From VRUE01 sp036276735 (GTDB taxonomy: Bacteria; Actinomycetota; Thermoleophilia; Solirubrobacterales; 70-9): a stretch of 64,000 bases of DNA. The notes under the pieces are model-generated. The model did no database searches. It was not told the DNA's origin and saw only the letters and a list, made by a program, of their open reading frames with translations. Shown piece by piece: positions 20,405 through 29,128 of the stretch; position 1 is the first letter of the stretch, and every line of letters begins with the position of its first letter. The stretch spans positions 1 to 64,000 of the forward strand of contig DASUOH010000041.1 in assembly GCA_036276735.1 (NCBI GenBank). Reading direction: 5' to 3'. The translations under genes were made by a program, and so were the position numbers.

Positions 20405-21346
20405 CTATCCCTGCTCGGCGCGCAGCACGCCACGCTCGGCGACCGCCCGCACGCCGCCGCCGAGGTCGAGCATCGCCGTGCCGGTCCGCCGCAGGGCCGC
20501 CACCTCGTCGGCGTGGTTGGCCGCGCCGGCGACGGGCCGCCCGGCGGCGCGGTCGGCGAGCCGCTGGACGACGAGACGGCGCAGTGCCGCCGGCAGCTCG
20601 CCGAGGCGCTCCAGCTCGATCCTGCCACGGGGCGAGCCGTTGGAGCCGTCGAGCTCGGCGGCGACCAGCCCGTCGAGGACCTCCGCCTCGGCGCGCAGCA
20701 GCTCGGCGGTGCGCAGGACGTTCCGCGCCGCGGCCGGGTGCACCTCGGCCATCGCCCTGGCGAGGCCGTGGCGTACCCGGTTGCGCGCGAAGGACGTGGC
20801 GGCGTTCGAGGGGTCGTCGCGCCAGGGCAACCCCCGCTCGCCGCAGTAAGCGGTGGTCTGCTCGCGCGTGAACGGCAGGAGCGGTCGCACCAGCTTGCCG
20901 TCCCGGGGCTTCATACCGAGCAGGGCGCGGCGGCTGGGCGAGGAAGCAAGCCGGTAGAGGATCGTCTCGACCTGGTCGTCGGCGGTGTGGCCGGTCGCGA
21001 TCAGCGCGTCGTCACCCTCGGCGAGGCGCGCCGCGGCCGCGTAGCGCGCGTCCCGCGCCCAGGCCTGCAGGTTGCCTGGCCCCTCGGGTCGCCGCGGCCG
21101 CTCGATCCGCAGGTCGACGCCGAGCCGCTCGCACAGCGCGCCGCAGTGATGCTCGTCCTCCTCGGCGTCGTCGCGCAACCCGTAGTTGACGTGCAGGGCC
21201 GTCACCGTGTCGGCGCCGAGCAGCCGTGCCGAAAGGTCGAGCAGGCAGACTGAGTCGCGCCCGCCGGAAAGCATGGCGACCAAACGCGCCCCCTCGGGCA
21301 CCAGCCCGTTCTCGCGGACGGCGTCGAGCATCGCCTCGCTCTCCAT
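20405..21346 (-). CDS. tilS: tRNA(Ile)-lysidine synthase
   Basis: Modifies C34 of tRNA-Ile2 to lysidine so that it reads AUA. The 313-residue protein has the N-type ATP pyrophosphatase P-loop SGGRDS at 27-32, HVNYGLR, ARDARYAAAARLAE and ATGHTADDQVETILYRL, then FTREQTTAYC and the DPSNAATSFARNRVRH stretch. The C-terminal domain is short compared with E. coli TilS, like other actinobacterial forms. It lies 22 bases after the cyclase stop. Confidence 0.94.
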   Translation of the reverse strand: MESEAMLDAVRENGLVPEGARLVAMLSGGRDSVCLLDLSARLLGADTVTALHVNYGLRDDAEEDEHHCGALCERLGVDLRIERPRRPEGPGNLQAWARDARYAAAARLAEGDDALIATGHTADDQVETILYRLASSPSRRALLGMKPRDGKLVRPLLPFTREQTTAYCGERGLPWRDDPSNAATSFARNRVRHGLARAMAEVHPAAARNVLRTAELLRAEAEVLDGLVAAELDGSNGSPRGRIELERLGELPAALRRLVVQRLADRAAGRPVAGAANHADEVAALRRTGTAMLDLGGGVRAVAERGVLRAEQG

Positions 21347-21368
21347 ATATAGGTAAGTGTTGCGCGAC

Positions 21369-22553
21369 TCAGTCGCCGGGCCGAACGACGTAGAGCGGCG
21401 TCGCCACCGGGAACCCCTTCAGGTTCACTTCGCCGATCGCCTCGCAGGTCAGGCCGCGGCCGCGCAGCGCCTCGGCGACACTGTCGGTGACGAGCACCTC
21501 GCCCGCGTGGGCGCGGCCGACCACCCGGTGGACGAGGTTGACGTGGGTGCCGAAGTAATCGCCGTCCCGGTAGACGGCGTCGGCGTGATGGATCGCGACG
21601 CGCGGGCGCGGCCGCTCGGTGAAGCGGTCGAGCAGTCCGACCGCCCACTCGGTCAGGGGGCCGGGGTCCCGCGAGACGACCATCACCTCGTCGCCGATCG
21701 TCTTCACCAGAGTCGCCTCGCTGGGCATCGTCGCTTCCACCGTCCCGACGAAGTTCTCGACCACGTCGAGGGCCTCCATGTCGCCCTCCTCCTCGGTGTA
21801 GCGGGTGAATCCCGTCAGGTCGATGAAGCAGAGCGCCACCGGCACCCGACCGAGCTCGGTGCCGGCGTCCTCGAGGTCCGCCTCCATGTGGCCGACGACG
21901 TCCTGCTCGAGGAAGAAGCGCAGGTAGCGGGTGTGGAGGTAGTCGGTGAGCGGCGCCGCCAGGGGCAGCATGTTCGCCGCCAGGTCGCCCATCTCCTCGG
22001 CTATTTCCACCTCCGGCAGCGCGTCGCGGATCATCGGTTCGTGCACGTAGAGGTGGAAGAGCCGCACCTCGGCGTCGGCGATCCGCCGCATCGACTGCAC
22101 GTAGACGCGGACGAGCTGCAGGAAGGCGACGAGCGGAAAGCCGGCGTCGAGCACGCGGGCGCAGTGGCGCAGCGCGGTGACGTCCTCGGGGGTCAGCAGG
22201 CGCTCGCGCTCCAGCGGCGTGCCGAGGATGACCAGGATGCGCTCGATCAGCTGCGGCTCCAGGCCCGTCTCGCCGGCGACTTCCTCGACCGTTCGCTGCT
22301 CTGAGGTGCGAGGGAAGAGCTCCTCGACCATGCCGAAGGCGAGCCGCCCCTCCACACCCGCTTTCTTCAGGTCCTCGAGCGAGTGTCCACGTTCACGCAT
22401 CCGTGCGACGACCCGCGCCTGCGCCGCCGCGGCGGCCGTCCACCGCCCCCGCCGTACCGGCACGACCTTCTCCTCGGCCCAGCGCTTCAGCGTGCTGGCT
22501 GGCACGCCGGAGCGCCGCGACGCCTCGGCCAGAGAGATGCGCTGGTCAGCCAT
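21369..22553 (-). CDS. DNA-binding-domain/class III nucleotide cyclase fusion
   Basis: The first 70 residues form a MerR-like winged helix (SLAEASRRSGVPASTLKRWAE), followed by a helical linker region (about 80-220) and a class III cyclase domain (about 225-390). The cyclase has the two metal-binding aspartates (Asp245 in FIDLTGFT, Asp288 in KTIGDE), the base-contacting Lys284 and Asp332, and the Asn339 and Arg343 of the transition state, so it looks active; Lys/Asp favours ATP. Start is ATG 22553; an upstream TTG at 22565 is possible. A nucleotide cyclase on a DNA-binding domain suggests coupling of second messenger synthesis to transcription. Function is not known. Confidence 0.85.
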   Translation of the reverse strand: MADQRISLAEASRRSGVPASTLKRWAEEKVVPVRRGRWTAAAAAQARVVARMRERGHSLEDLKKAGVEGRLAFGMVEELFPRTSEQRTVEEVAGETGLEPQLIERILVILGTPLERERLLTPEDVTALRHCARVLDAGFPLVAFLQLVRVYVQSMRRIADAEVRLFHLYVHEPMIRDALPEVEIAEEMGDLAANMLPLAAPLTDYLHTRYLRFFLEQDVVGHMEADLEDAGTELGRVPVALCFIDLTGFTRYTEEEGDMEALDVVENFVGTVEATMPSEATLVKTIGDEVMVVSRDPGPLTEWAVGLLDRFTERPRPRVAIHHADAVYRDGDYFGTHVNLVHRVVGRAHAGEVLVTDSVAEALRGRGLTCEAIGEVNLKGFPVATPLYVVRPGD

Positions 22554-22592
22554 CCACCCACTCAAGCTAGAGACGGAGGCCGACGAGGTGAA

Positions 22593-22703
22593 GGCCTATC
22601 CCGGTAGGGGTGGAACGTCTTGTACTTTTTCCGCGGGCGCGACCTCGGACGGCCGCACCCTGTCTTCGGAAAAAGTTAAGTGGAACCCCTGCCGGGATAG
22701 GCC
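22593..22703 (-). repeat. Hairpin repeat element, copy 2 (glnB 3' end)
   Basis: Read on the minus strand it begins 5 bases after the glnB TAG with GGCCTATCCCGGCAGGGGT and ends with ACCCCTACCGGGATAGGCC, pairing throughout except one G-T wobble. Inner motifs TTCCACTTAACTTTTT and AAAAAGTACAAGACGTTCC are as in the other copies. The outermost seven pairs differ from copies 1 and 3 but still pair. The next gene starts 40 bases downstream. Confidence 0.88.
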
Positions 22704-22708
22704 CGCTG

Positions 22709-23077
22709 CTATGCCGGAATCTCCTCCCCCGAGTGAGCCTGCAACACCTCCTCGCCATCCTCACCGGTGCGAATCCGGATCGCCTTCTCGACCGGCAGGA
22801 CGAAGATCTTGCCGTCGCCGACCTCCCCCGTACGGGCGTGCCTGAGGATCGCCTCGACGACGAGGGACTCGTCCTTGTCCTCGACCACCACCTCCAACTT
22901 CAGCTTCGGACGGACGTTGACGGTGAGGGTCGAGCCGCGGTAGCGCTCGACGATCCCCTTCTGACGTCCCGAGCCCTTGGCCTCGCTGATCGACAGCGAG
23001 GGAAAGCCCCGGTCGAGCAGCTCGGCGCGGATCGGCTCGAACGCCTCGTGACGGATGAACGCCTCTATCTTCTTCAT
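22709..23077 (-). CDS. glnB: PII-family nitrogen regulatory protein lacking the T-loop tyrosine
   Basis: PII trimers bind ATP/ADP and 2-oxoglutarate and control targets such as Amt transporters. The 122-residue protein has the N-terminal MKKIEAFIRHEAFEPIRAEL, the B-loop HARTGEVGDGKIFV and the C-loop region. The T-loop reads RGSTLTVNVRPK where the usual is RGAEYMVDFLPK, so the modified Tyr51 is replaced by Leu51. Covalent uridylylation or adenylylation at this site is therefore not possible. It begins 4 bases after amt, forming the standard amt-glnB pair. Confidence 0.93.
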   Translation of the reverse strand: MKKIEAFIRHEAFEPIRAELLDRGFPSLSISEAKGSGRQKGIVERYRGSTLTVNVRPKLKLEVVVEDKDESLVVEAILRHARTGEVGDGKIFVLPVEKAIRIRTGEDGEEVLQAHSGEEIPA

Positions 23078-23081
23078 GCCC

Positions 23082-24578
23082 TCATACCTCCAGTCGCGAC
23101 TCGGTCGGAGCCGCGGTCATCTGGGCGGGCGAGGCCGCCGGGATCGGCGCCCCCGTGGCAATCGTTCCCGGCAGGCCGGTCGAGTACTCGGGCTGCGGGA
23201 TGAACTGCTCCGGATAGCCGTACATGCCGTGCGAGCTGATGTCGAGCCCGGCTTCCTCCTCCTCCTCGGAGACCCGCAGGCCGATCGTCGCCTTGATCGT
23301 CGCGAAGGTCGCGAAGGAGATCGCGAAGACGACGACGAAGGTGAAGAGGACGGCGAGACCCTGGACGCCGAGCTGCCCCAGCGTCGTGCTCAGCGACGCG
23401 TCGTCGAACAGCGAGTACCAGACGCCCGGCGAGGCGCCTTCGATCACCAGCCGAGGCGAGGCGAAGATGCCGACCGCGAGCGTCCCCCAGATGCCGGCCA
23501 GGCCGTGCGCCGAGAGCGCGCCGACCGGATCGTCGAGCACCTTCTCGATCGCCAGGACCGCGTAGACGACGATCAGCCCGGCGACGAAGCCGATGATCGG
23601 CGCCGCCCAGAACTCGACGAAGCCCGACGGCGCGGTGATGCCGACCAGGCCGGCGATCGCGCCGTTGCCGGCCATGCCGACGTCGAGCGTCCGACTCTTC
23701 AGCCAGACCGCCAACGAGGCGCCGATGACTCCAGCGGCGGCGGCGAGCTGCGTGTTCAGCATCACCTCGCCGAAGAACGAGCCGGCGGTTTCGAAGGTCG
23801 AGCCGCCGTTGAAGCCGAACCAACCGATCCAGAGGATGATCACGCCGAGGCCGACGAGCGGCATCGAGTGACCGGGGATCGCTCGCGGCCTGCCGTCCGG
23901 TCCGTATTTACCGAGGCGCGGGCCGAGCAGCAGCAGCGCCGCCAGTGCGCCGACCGCACCGGTCAGGTGGACGACCGAGGAGCCGGCGAAGTCCATCACC
24001 GGCTTGCCGCCGATGTCGGAGAGCAGGCCGCCACCCCACACCGCGTGCGCAATCAGCGGGTAGATCACCGCGCCGAAGACGATCGCGTAGATGACGTAGG
24101 CGCCGAACTTGATCCGCTCCAGGGTCGTGCCCCAGACGATCGCCAGGGAGACGGCGCAGAAGGCGAGGCCGAACAGCATCAGCATCGCGTCCGAGCTGGC
24201 GACGTTGAACGCTTCCTCGCCCTGACCGACGACCTGGTCGAAGTGGAAGAAGAAGCCGCTGGTGCCGAAGAAGTCGTTGCCGCCGCCTTCGGCGACGCCG
24301 TAGCCGATCGCCCACCAGGCGATCGTGACCAGAGCCAGGTTGATGAGGATCTTGGCGACTCCCGTGCCGACGTTCTTCTGCCTCGAGAAGCCGATCTCCA
24401 GGAACATGAACCCGGCCTGCATCAGGAAGACCAGGGCGGTGGCGACCGCGACCCAGACCATGTCCAGCTCGGTGGCCTTTTCCGCCACGGTGTCGACGAC
24501 CGCCGCCGACGCCGCGCCCGGCAACATCAACGAGGCAAAGGCCGCCAGCAGGGCGGCGAGGCCAAGTCTCTTTCTCAT
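23082..24578 (-). CDS. amt: Ammonium transporter
   Basis: Conducts ammonium across the membrane, gated by PII. The 498-residue protein has an N-terminal signal-like segment (MRKRLGLAALLAAFASL, ending near ASA) and 11 predicted membrane segments, with conserved DMVWVAVATALVFLMQAGFMFLE, WGGGLL, DFAGSSVVHL and the twin-His pore region (AHGLAGIWG). A long cytoplasmic tail after residue 430 is Glu/Pro-rich. ATG 24578 is preceded by AAGGAG. It is the first gene of the amt-glnB unit; no leader structure was recognised in the 160 bases up to the divergent phosphorylase gene. Confidence 0.94.
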   Translation of the reverse strand: MRKRLGLAALLAAFASLMLPGAASAAVVDTVAEKATELDMVWVAVATALVFLMQAGFMFLEIGFSRQKNVGTGVAKILINLALVTIAWWAIGYGVAEGGGNDFFGTSGFFFHFDQVVGQGEEAFNVASSDAMLMLFGLAFCAVSLAIVWGTTLERIKFGAYVIYAIVFGAVIYPLIAHAVWGGGLLSDIGGKPVMDFAGSSVVHLTGAVGALAALLLLGPRLGKYGPDGRPRAIPGHSMPLVGLGVIILWIGWFGFNGGSTFETAGSFFGEVMLNTQLAAAAGVIGASLAVWLKSRTLDVGMAGNGAIAGLVGITAPSGFVEFWAAPIIGFVAGLIVVYAVLAIEKVLDDPVGALSAHGLAGIWGTLAVGIFASPRLVIEGASPGVWYSLFDDASLSTTLGQLGVQGLAVLFTFVVVFAISFATFATIKATIGLRVSEEEEEAGLDISSHGMYGYPEQFIPQPEYSTGLPGTIATGAPIPAASPAQMTAAPTESRLEV

Positions 24579-24738
24579 CTCGTGTTTCTCCTTGCCCACC
24601 GGAGCACGCCCCGGCAGTCGCTTTTTCGGATGCGAGCCAAGGTATGAACGGCAGCTCGGAATGTCCTTGGACCGCTGGAGCAAATCCGGGCGGTTCGCTT
24701 CTCCCCGGTGGCAGGGCAGCGGTCTAAGGTGAGCGCCC

Positions 24739-25407
24739 GTGCCGGTCCTGCTGCAGCCAAAAGCGCCATTCGCGGCCGACGCGATCCTCGTCGGCGATCC
24801 GGGCCGGGCGCTGCTGCTCGCCCAGGAGCTGCTCGCCCAACCGAAGATGTGCAACCACGCCCGCGGCCTCTGGGGCTACTCCGGCGTCACTCCGGCCGGC
24901 CAGGAGCTGACGATCCAGGCGACCGGCATCGGAGCACCGAGCGCCGCGGCGGTGCTCGCGGACCTCGCCGAGCTCGGGGTACGGCGGGCAGTGCGAGTTG
25001 GAACCGCCACCGGCCTCGATCGACAGAGTCGCCTCGGGGAGCTGCTCCTCGTCGCCGAGGCGGAGGCGACCGAGGGCAGCGCGGCGGCATTCGGGATCGG
25101 GGTGGGCGAAGCGGTGACGCCGGACGCCGCCCTGCTGGACCGCCTCGCCGAGGCGGTCGGAGGCGAAGCGCGGATGGCGCGGATCATCAGCACTGACACC
25201 GTGCCGGACCCCAACCGGGCCGCGGTCGGCGCGGCCGCCGCCGACATGCAGACCCTGGCGGTTCTCGCCCAGGGCCGGTCCCTGGGACTGGCGACCGCGG
25301 CGCTGCTCGCAGTGGTCGAGACGTCCGGTGAGCTTCTGACCGACGCGCAACTAGAAGAGACGGCCAAACGCGCCGGCGGCGCCGTCAGCAGGGCACTCTC
25401 AGGCTGA
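24739..25407 (+). CDS. Purine/uridine nucleoside phosphorylase family protein
   Basis: Probably cleaves a nucleoside with phosphate to base and ribose 1-phosphate. The 222-residue protein has DAILVGDPGRALLLAQELL (substrate loop), ATGIGAPSAAAVLADLAELG, RVGTATGLD, AADMQTLAVLAQ (the ribose-binding Met/Glu position is here DMQ) and the helical end. The typical MExA motif is changed, so specificity is open. GTG 24739 follows AAGGTGAG. It is tail-to-tail with a coiled-coil gene, 14 bases between stops. Confidence 0.8.
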   Translation: MPVLLQPKAPFAADAILVGDPGRALLLAQELLAQPKMCNHARGLWGYSGVTPAGQELTIQATGIGAPSAAAVLADLAELGVRRAVRVGTATGLDRQSRLGELLLVAEAEATEGSAAAFGIGVGEAVTPDAALLDRLAEAVGGEARMARIISTDTVPDPNRAAVGAAAADMQTLAVLAQGRSLGLATAALLAVVETSGELLTDAQLEETAKRAGGAVSRALSG

Positions 25408-25421
25408 AGCTGAGGGTTAGG

Positions 25422-25760
25422 TTAGGCTGCGTCGGCCTTGCCGCCAGTTGGTCTCGCCGCGACGCTGCGGCGCAAACCGCCAAGCTCCTCGGCGACGCGA
25501 TCCACCTGGTCCTCGATGTCCTCGAGGCGCTGGGAGATCGACCTCAAGCGGCGCTCCAGCCGTTCGATGTCGCTTGCCGACGGCAGGTTCAGCGCCGCCA
25601 GGAGCGTCTGTTGCGCCTCGGCCGCCTTCTCCCGAGCACCCAGCGCCGCAGCGAGCGCACTCTCGAGCGTCGGGCTGTCCAACATCGCCTGAGCAAGCTC
25701 GGCGATGAGGTGCTCGCTGCGTGCTCGCAGGCTCTCCTGATCTTCGTGCTCGGCGCTCAT
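25422..25760 (-). CDS. Short coiled-coil protein, unknown
   Basis: The 112-residue product is helical and charged, with a clear C-terminal coiled coil (SDIERLERRLRSISQRLEDI onward) of the type seen in phasin-like or PhaE-like proteins. No enzyme motif is present. Start ATG 25760 (MSAEHEDQ) has an AAGG upstream; ATG 25817 has no ribosome binding site. The gene is divergent from the large wall hydrolase. A phasin role is a guess from shape only; no polyhydroxyalkanoate gene is in the window. Confidence 0.55.
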   Translation of the reverse strand: MSAEHEDQESLRARSEHLIAELAQAMLDSPTLESALAAALGAREKAAEAQQTLLAALNLPSASDIERLERRLRSISQRLEDIEDQVDRVAEELGGLRRSVAARPTGGKADAA

Positions 25761-25961
25761 TGACAGGACCTTAACGTCCCCATCCGAATCGACTGCGATC
25801 CTGGGTGTTTCACGCATGGGAGTGCCGATGATTAAGGCCAGGTTGCGCGCCGGGCAGGCGCATTGCGGACCTCCGCGAAAGTCAGTAGCGTGCGGGCTCT
25901 GCACATCTGGGGAGAGGACCGCCAGAGGTTGCCCAACCCACGGCGGCGTACGCGCAGCAGG

Positions 25962-28253
25962 ATGAGAGACAAGCTCGCACTGACGATTGCCCTGGCCGGG
26001 TTCGCGGTCGCTACCGCCTTCGGTGTGGGGATCGCCGGCGCCAACGAGTCCGCCGGCCTGGGCGACAGCCAGGCGACGAACCCTTCTCTCTCGACCTCGC
26101 CGCTGGCCCCAGCGGCGCCCGCCGTCGCCTGTGCCAACGAAGCCGACGACGACGGCGACGGCCTGGTCGACCTCGCCGACCCCGACTGCGAATCAAGCCT
26201 CGACCCCGAAGAGCTTCCCGCCCCATCGACCGAAGAGGCCGATGCCCCCGATGAAGCGGACCGGCCTGCCCCAGCTACCGGGGTCCGCTCCGGCGCCACC
26301 CTCGACGCCGGCGACGCCGCGAATGGCGACGGCGTCTCTCGCAACGAGGCAATCGGCGCTCCGGGGGCCGGGGCTCCGACCGCCGCCGGTGCAATCACGG
26401 CGCCCCCAGCCACCGCCGGCGACCAGCCGGCCGCCGATGATGACGGCGGCCTGCGGTTCAGCGACGGCGGCACGCCGACCAGCGCGAACCCGACCGCGAC
26501 GATCGCACCGTTCGGGCCGGCTCCGATCGGAGTTCCCAACATCGTCATCGACTCGTTTGAGATCCCGCCCTTCCTGCTTCCGATCTACCAGGCGTGTGGC
26601 ACGGAGTACGGCGTGCCGTGGCAGGTGCTCGCCTCGATCAACAAAATCGAGACCGCCTTCGGCACCAACCTCAACGTGTCGAGCGCCGGCGCGATGGGCT
26701 GGATGCAGTTCATCCCCTCCAGTTGGGAGGCCTACGGCGTCGACGCCAACGGCGACGGCCGCAAAGACCCCTACAACCCGATCGATGCAATCTGCGCCGC
26801 CGCCAACTACTTGAAGGCGGCAGGCGCCCACGAGGATCTCTACAGCGCGATCTTCGCCTACAACCACGCCGACTGGTACGTGCAGGAGGTGCTCCTCTAC
26901 GCGCGTGCTTACGGCAAGCTGCCGGCCGACCTGGTCGGTTCGCTGACCGGCCTGACCGAGGGCGCCCACTTCCCCGTCGCCGCCGACGCCCGCTACGCGG
27001 ATGACATCTCCACCCGCGAGGCGCTGCAACGTGCCACTCCTGAGGAGCGCGAGGCCTATGGCAACGCCGCCGAGGTGATCGCCTCCTCGCCGACGCGGCG
27101 CGGCATCAACATCTTCGCCCGCAAGGGCGCTCCGGTCGTCGCGGTCAACGACGGCATCGTCGTCAAGCTGGGCGACTCGCCACGGCTGGGCCGCTTCGTC
27201 GTCCTTCGCGATGCCTACGGCAACCGCTACACCTACGCGAAGCTCGGCAAACTCGTTACGAAGCGGCGCCTGGTCGTGACGCCGACCGGTCGTGAGAAGC
27301 GGGTCCCGGTCGACAGTCAGAACATCAGGCCCCGCCTCCATGCGCTCCCTGGCCGTGTCGACGAGGGCCGGCAGCGACTGAATGCCGGCGAGCGAGTCGA
27401 CGTCGCAACGGCACTCGGCGCCGACGGCTCGATCCGGGTTGGTTCCAAGGTAATCGCCGGAACGGTGCTGGCCCGAATCGGCAGCAACGACGAAGGTGTC
27501 GACCCGCACATCAACTTCTCGATCCGGCCGGCCGGGCGGGGGGCGCCGCGGATCGACCCGAAGCCGATCCTCGACGGCTGGAAGCTGCTCGAGGCGACGG
27601 CCATCTACCGCGCCAAGGGCAAGAGCCCCTTCGCCGTCAAGCTGGGCAGCGCCGGCGTCCTGCTCCTCTCCAAGGAAGCTCTGCAGCGGCGCGTCCTCGC
27701 CGACAGGCAGATCGAGCTCTCCGATTGCGACCGGGTCGAAGTGCGGACCGGCCAGATCGATCGCCGCGTCCTCGCGGCGATGGCCTACCTCTCCGAGCAG
27801 GGCTTCCGGATGACGATCACCTCGATGCTTTGCGGCCGGCACGGCAGCATCACGACCAGCGGCAACATCTCCAACCACTCCTTCGGCGGCGCGATCGACA
27901 TCGCCGCGATCAACGGTGTGCCGGTGCTCGGCAACCAGGGTCCGGGCACGCTGACGCACGAGCTGCTCGAGGCGGTGCTCCGCTTGCAGGGCACGATGGT
28001 CCCCGACGAGTTGATCTCGCTGGAGAACCTCGGTGGCCCTAGCTTTGCGATGGGCGACCACGCCGACCACGTGCACATCGGCTACCGACCCACCTACGGC
28101 ACCCGCATCGAGGGCGAATTCGTCCAGCTGTTGAAGCCCGACCAGTGGCTGCGACTCACCGACCGGCTCGGTGAGATCGAGAACCCCGACGTGCCCACGA
28201 AGCCATCTGACTTCGCGCTGCCGGCCGACGGCCAGCGCCACCGCGGCGACTAG
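25962..28253 (+). CDS. Secreted wall hydrolase: transglycosylase, degenerate M23 and M15-like domains
   Basis: A 763-residue exported protein: signal peptide about 1-27 (DKLALTIALAGFAVATAFG), an acidic DxDxDG-type calcium-like stretch (about 58-78), a Pro/Ala-rich linker, then a lytic-transglycosylase domain with catalytic Glu230 (INKIETAFGT; SSAGAMGWMQF). A LytM/M23-like region follows (about 380-525), but the zinc ligands are lost (RRGINIF and PHINF in place of the His motifs). The C-terminal domain has the M15 peptidase pattern His639-x6-Asp646 (NHSFGGAID) and HVH at 703-705. So it may cut both glycan and peptide. ATG 25962 is chosen before the signal peptide. Confidence 0.85.
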   Translation: MRDKLALTIALAGFAVATAFGVGIAGANESAGLGDSQATNPSLSTSPLAPAAPAVACANEADDDGDGLVDLADPDCESSLDPEELPAPSTEEADAPDEADRPAPATGVRSGATLDAGDAANGDGVSRNEAIGAPGAGAPTAAGAITAPPATAGDQPAADDDGGLRFSDGGTPTSANPTATIAPFGPAPIGVPNIVIDSFEIPPFLLPIYQACGTEYGVPWQVLASINKIETAFGTNLNVSSAGAMGWMQFIPSSWEAYGVDANGDGRKDPYNPIDAICAAANYLKAAGAHEDLYSAIFAYNHADWYVQEVLLYARAYGKLPADLVGSLTGLTEGAHFPVAADARYADDISTREALQRATPEEREAYGNAAEVIASSPTRRGINIFARKGAPVVAVNDGIVVKLGDSPRLGRFVVLRDAYGNRYTYAKLGKLVTKRRLVVTPTGREKRVPVDSQNIRPRLHALPGRVDEGRQRLNAGERVDVATALGADGSIRVGSKVIAGTVLARIGSNDEGVDPHINFSIRPAGRGAPRIDPKPILDGWKLLEATAIYRAKGKSPFAVKLGSAGVLLLSKEALQRRVLADRQIELSDCDRVEVRTGQIDRRVLAAMAYLSEQGFRMTITSMLCGRHGSITTSGNISNHSFGGAIDIAAINGVPVLGNQGPGTLTHELLEAVLRLQGTMVPDELISLENLGGPSFAMGDHADHVHIGYRPTYGTRIEGEFVQLLKPDQWLRLTDRLGEIENPDVPTKPSDFALPADGQRHRGD

Positions 28254-28254
28254 C

Positions 28255-29127
28255 GTCCTGGGCCAGTACTTCGGATTCGCGCAGTTCGAGTTCGCCGGCG
28301 CGCTGGGTCTCGCCGACGGGCGCTACCTGGCCCGCGAGGGCGGCGAGGCGGAGCGCCAGCGCGTCCTGGCAATCGAGACGCTCGGCGCACCGCCCCCTCC
28401 CGGGCGCCGCCGCCGCCGCCCGCGCGACGCCGAGAGCGGCGCAGACAGCCGGGCGCTGCCGCTGACTCGCGCCACCGCGATCCGTGCCTACGAGCCGTTC
28501 GAAGGCGGCGAGGAGGCGGCCGCCTGGCTGGACCGTGCGGTGGCCAGCGAGGACGGCATAGACGGCTTGGTCGCGGAGGGCATCGCGCTCCTCAACGACG
28601 CGCTTCACGCCCAGGCCGCGGCAGCAGCCGACCCCTACCTCGCCGAGACGACTGCGGAGCGCGCGGTCCTCGTCAGGGTCGGCTACGGCAGCGGCGAGGA
28701 GGTCGCCGCCGGCCGCTTCTCCCTGGCGCGGGAGGTGGACATCCGCGGCGGCCGGCGGAGGCAACGCGACGAAGAGCTGCGTCCCCAGGAGCGGATGGCC
28801 GCGGTACTGGGCGGCCGCGAACGGATTGACGCCTGCGAGAGTCTGCTGCTGCGGGCGCGGGCCGACCTCAACGCGGACCGTGTCCGCGAGGCGGCCCTGC
28901 AGCTCCGGGTCGGGCTCGAGGCCTTGCTGATGGAGCTGGCCGGCGCTCTCGTCGACCCCGGCCACGACGAGGACATGGCGACGCTTGAGTCGCGCCGGCA
29001 CGAAGTGGGCGAGGCGGCGAACGCCGCGCTGCGCGGCGAGCTCGACGCTGAGCGCGCCGATCAGGTCCGTGAACTGATCGAGCTTTCCGAGCGCGTCATC
29101 CGAAGGCGCCGAATCCTCCGCGGCTAA
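28255..29127 (+). CDS. Unknown protein, start codon uncertain
   Basis: No family recognised. The frame encodes LGQYFGFAQFEFAGALGLAD then a Pro/Arg-rich stretch (APPPPGRRRRRPRD), and a helical C-terminal half rich in Ala, Arg and Glu (about 200-290) that ends ELSERVIRRRRILRG. There is no signal peptide or membrane segment. The sequence before the likely N-terminus is TAG C GTC CTG: the wall-hydrolase stop is followed at once by GTC and CTG, with no ATG, GTG or TTG in frame except a GTG at 28171 inside the previous gene, which would add 28 residues that look like an off-frame shadow. I list the GTC/CTG position; CTG at 28258 is the better non-AUG start. It ends one base before repeat copy 3. 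Confidence 0.6.
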   Translation, partial: VLGQYFGFAQFEFAGALGLADGRYLAREGGEAERQRVLAIETLGAPPPPGRRRRRPRDAESGADSRALPLTRATAIRAYEPFEGGEEAAAWLDRAVASEDGIDGLVAEGIALLNDALHAQAAAAADPYLAETTAERAVLVRVGYGSGEEVAAGRFSLAREVDIRGGRRRQRDEELRPQERMAAVLGGRERIDACESLLLRARADLNADRVREAALQLRVGLEALLMELAGALVDPGHDEDMATLESRRHEVGEAANAALRGELDAERADQVRELIELSERVIRRRRILRG

Positions 29128-29128
29128 A

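Noticed and set aside
22610..22703. A short peptide frame inside the repeat (MERLVLF...KKLSGTPAG) found in copies 2 and 3
   Set aside because: Copy 1 lacks one base in this frame and hits a stop early; the conservation is explained better by the base-paired arms than by codons.
24579..24738. A possible riboswitch or nitrogen-responsive leader upstream of amt
   Set aside because: Only a weak CCGG stem was seen; no known motif could be matched.
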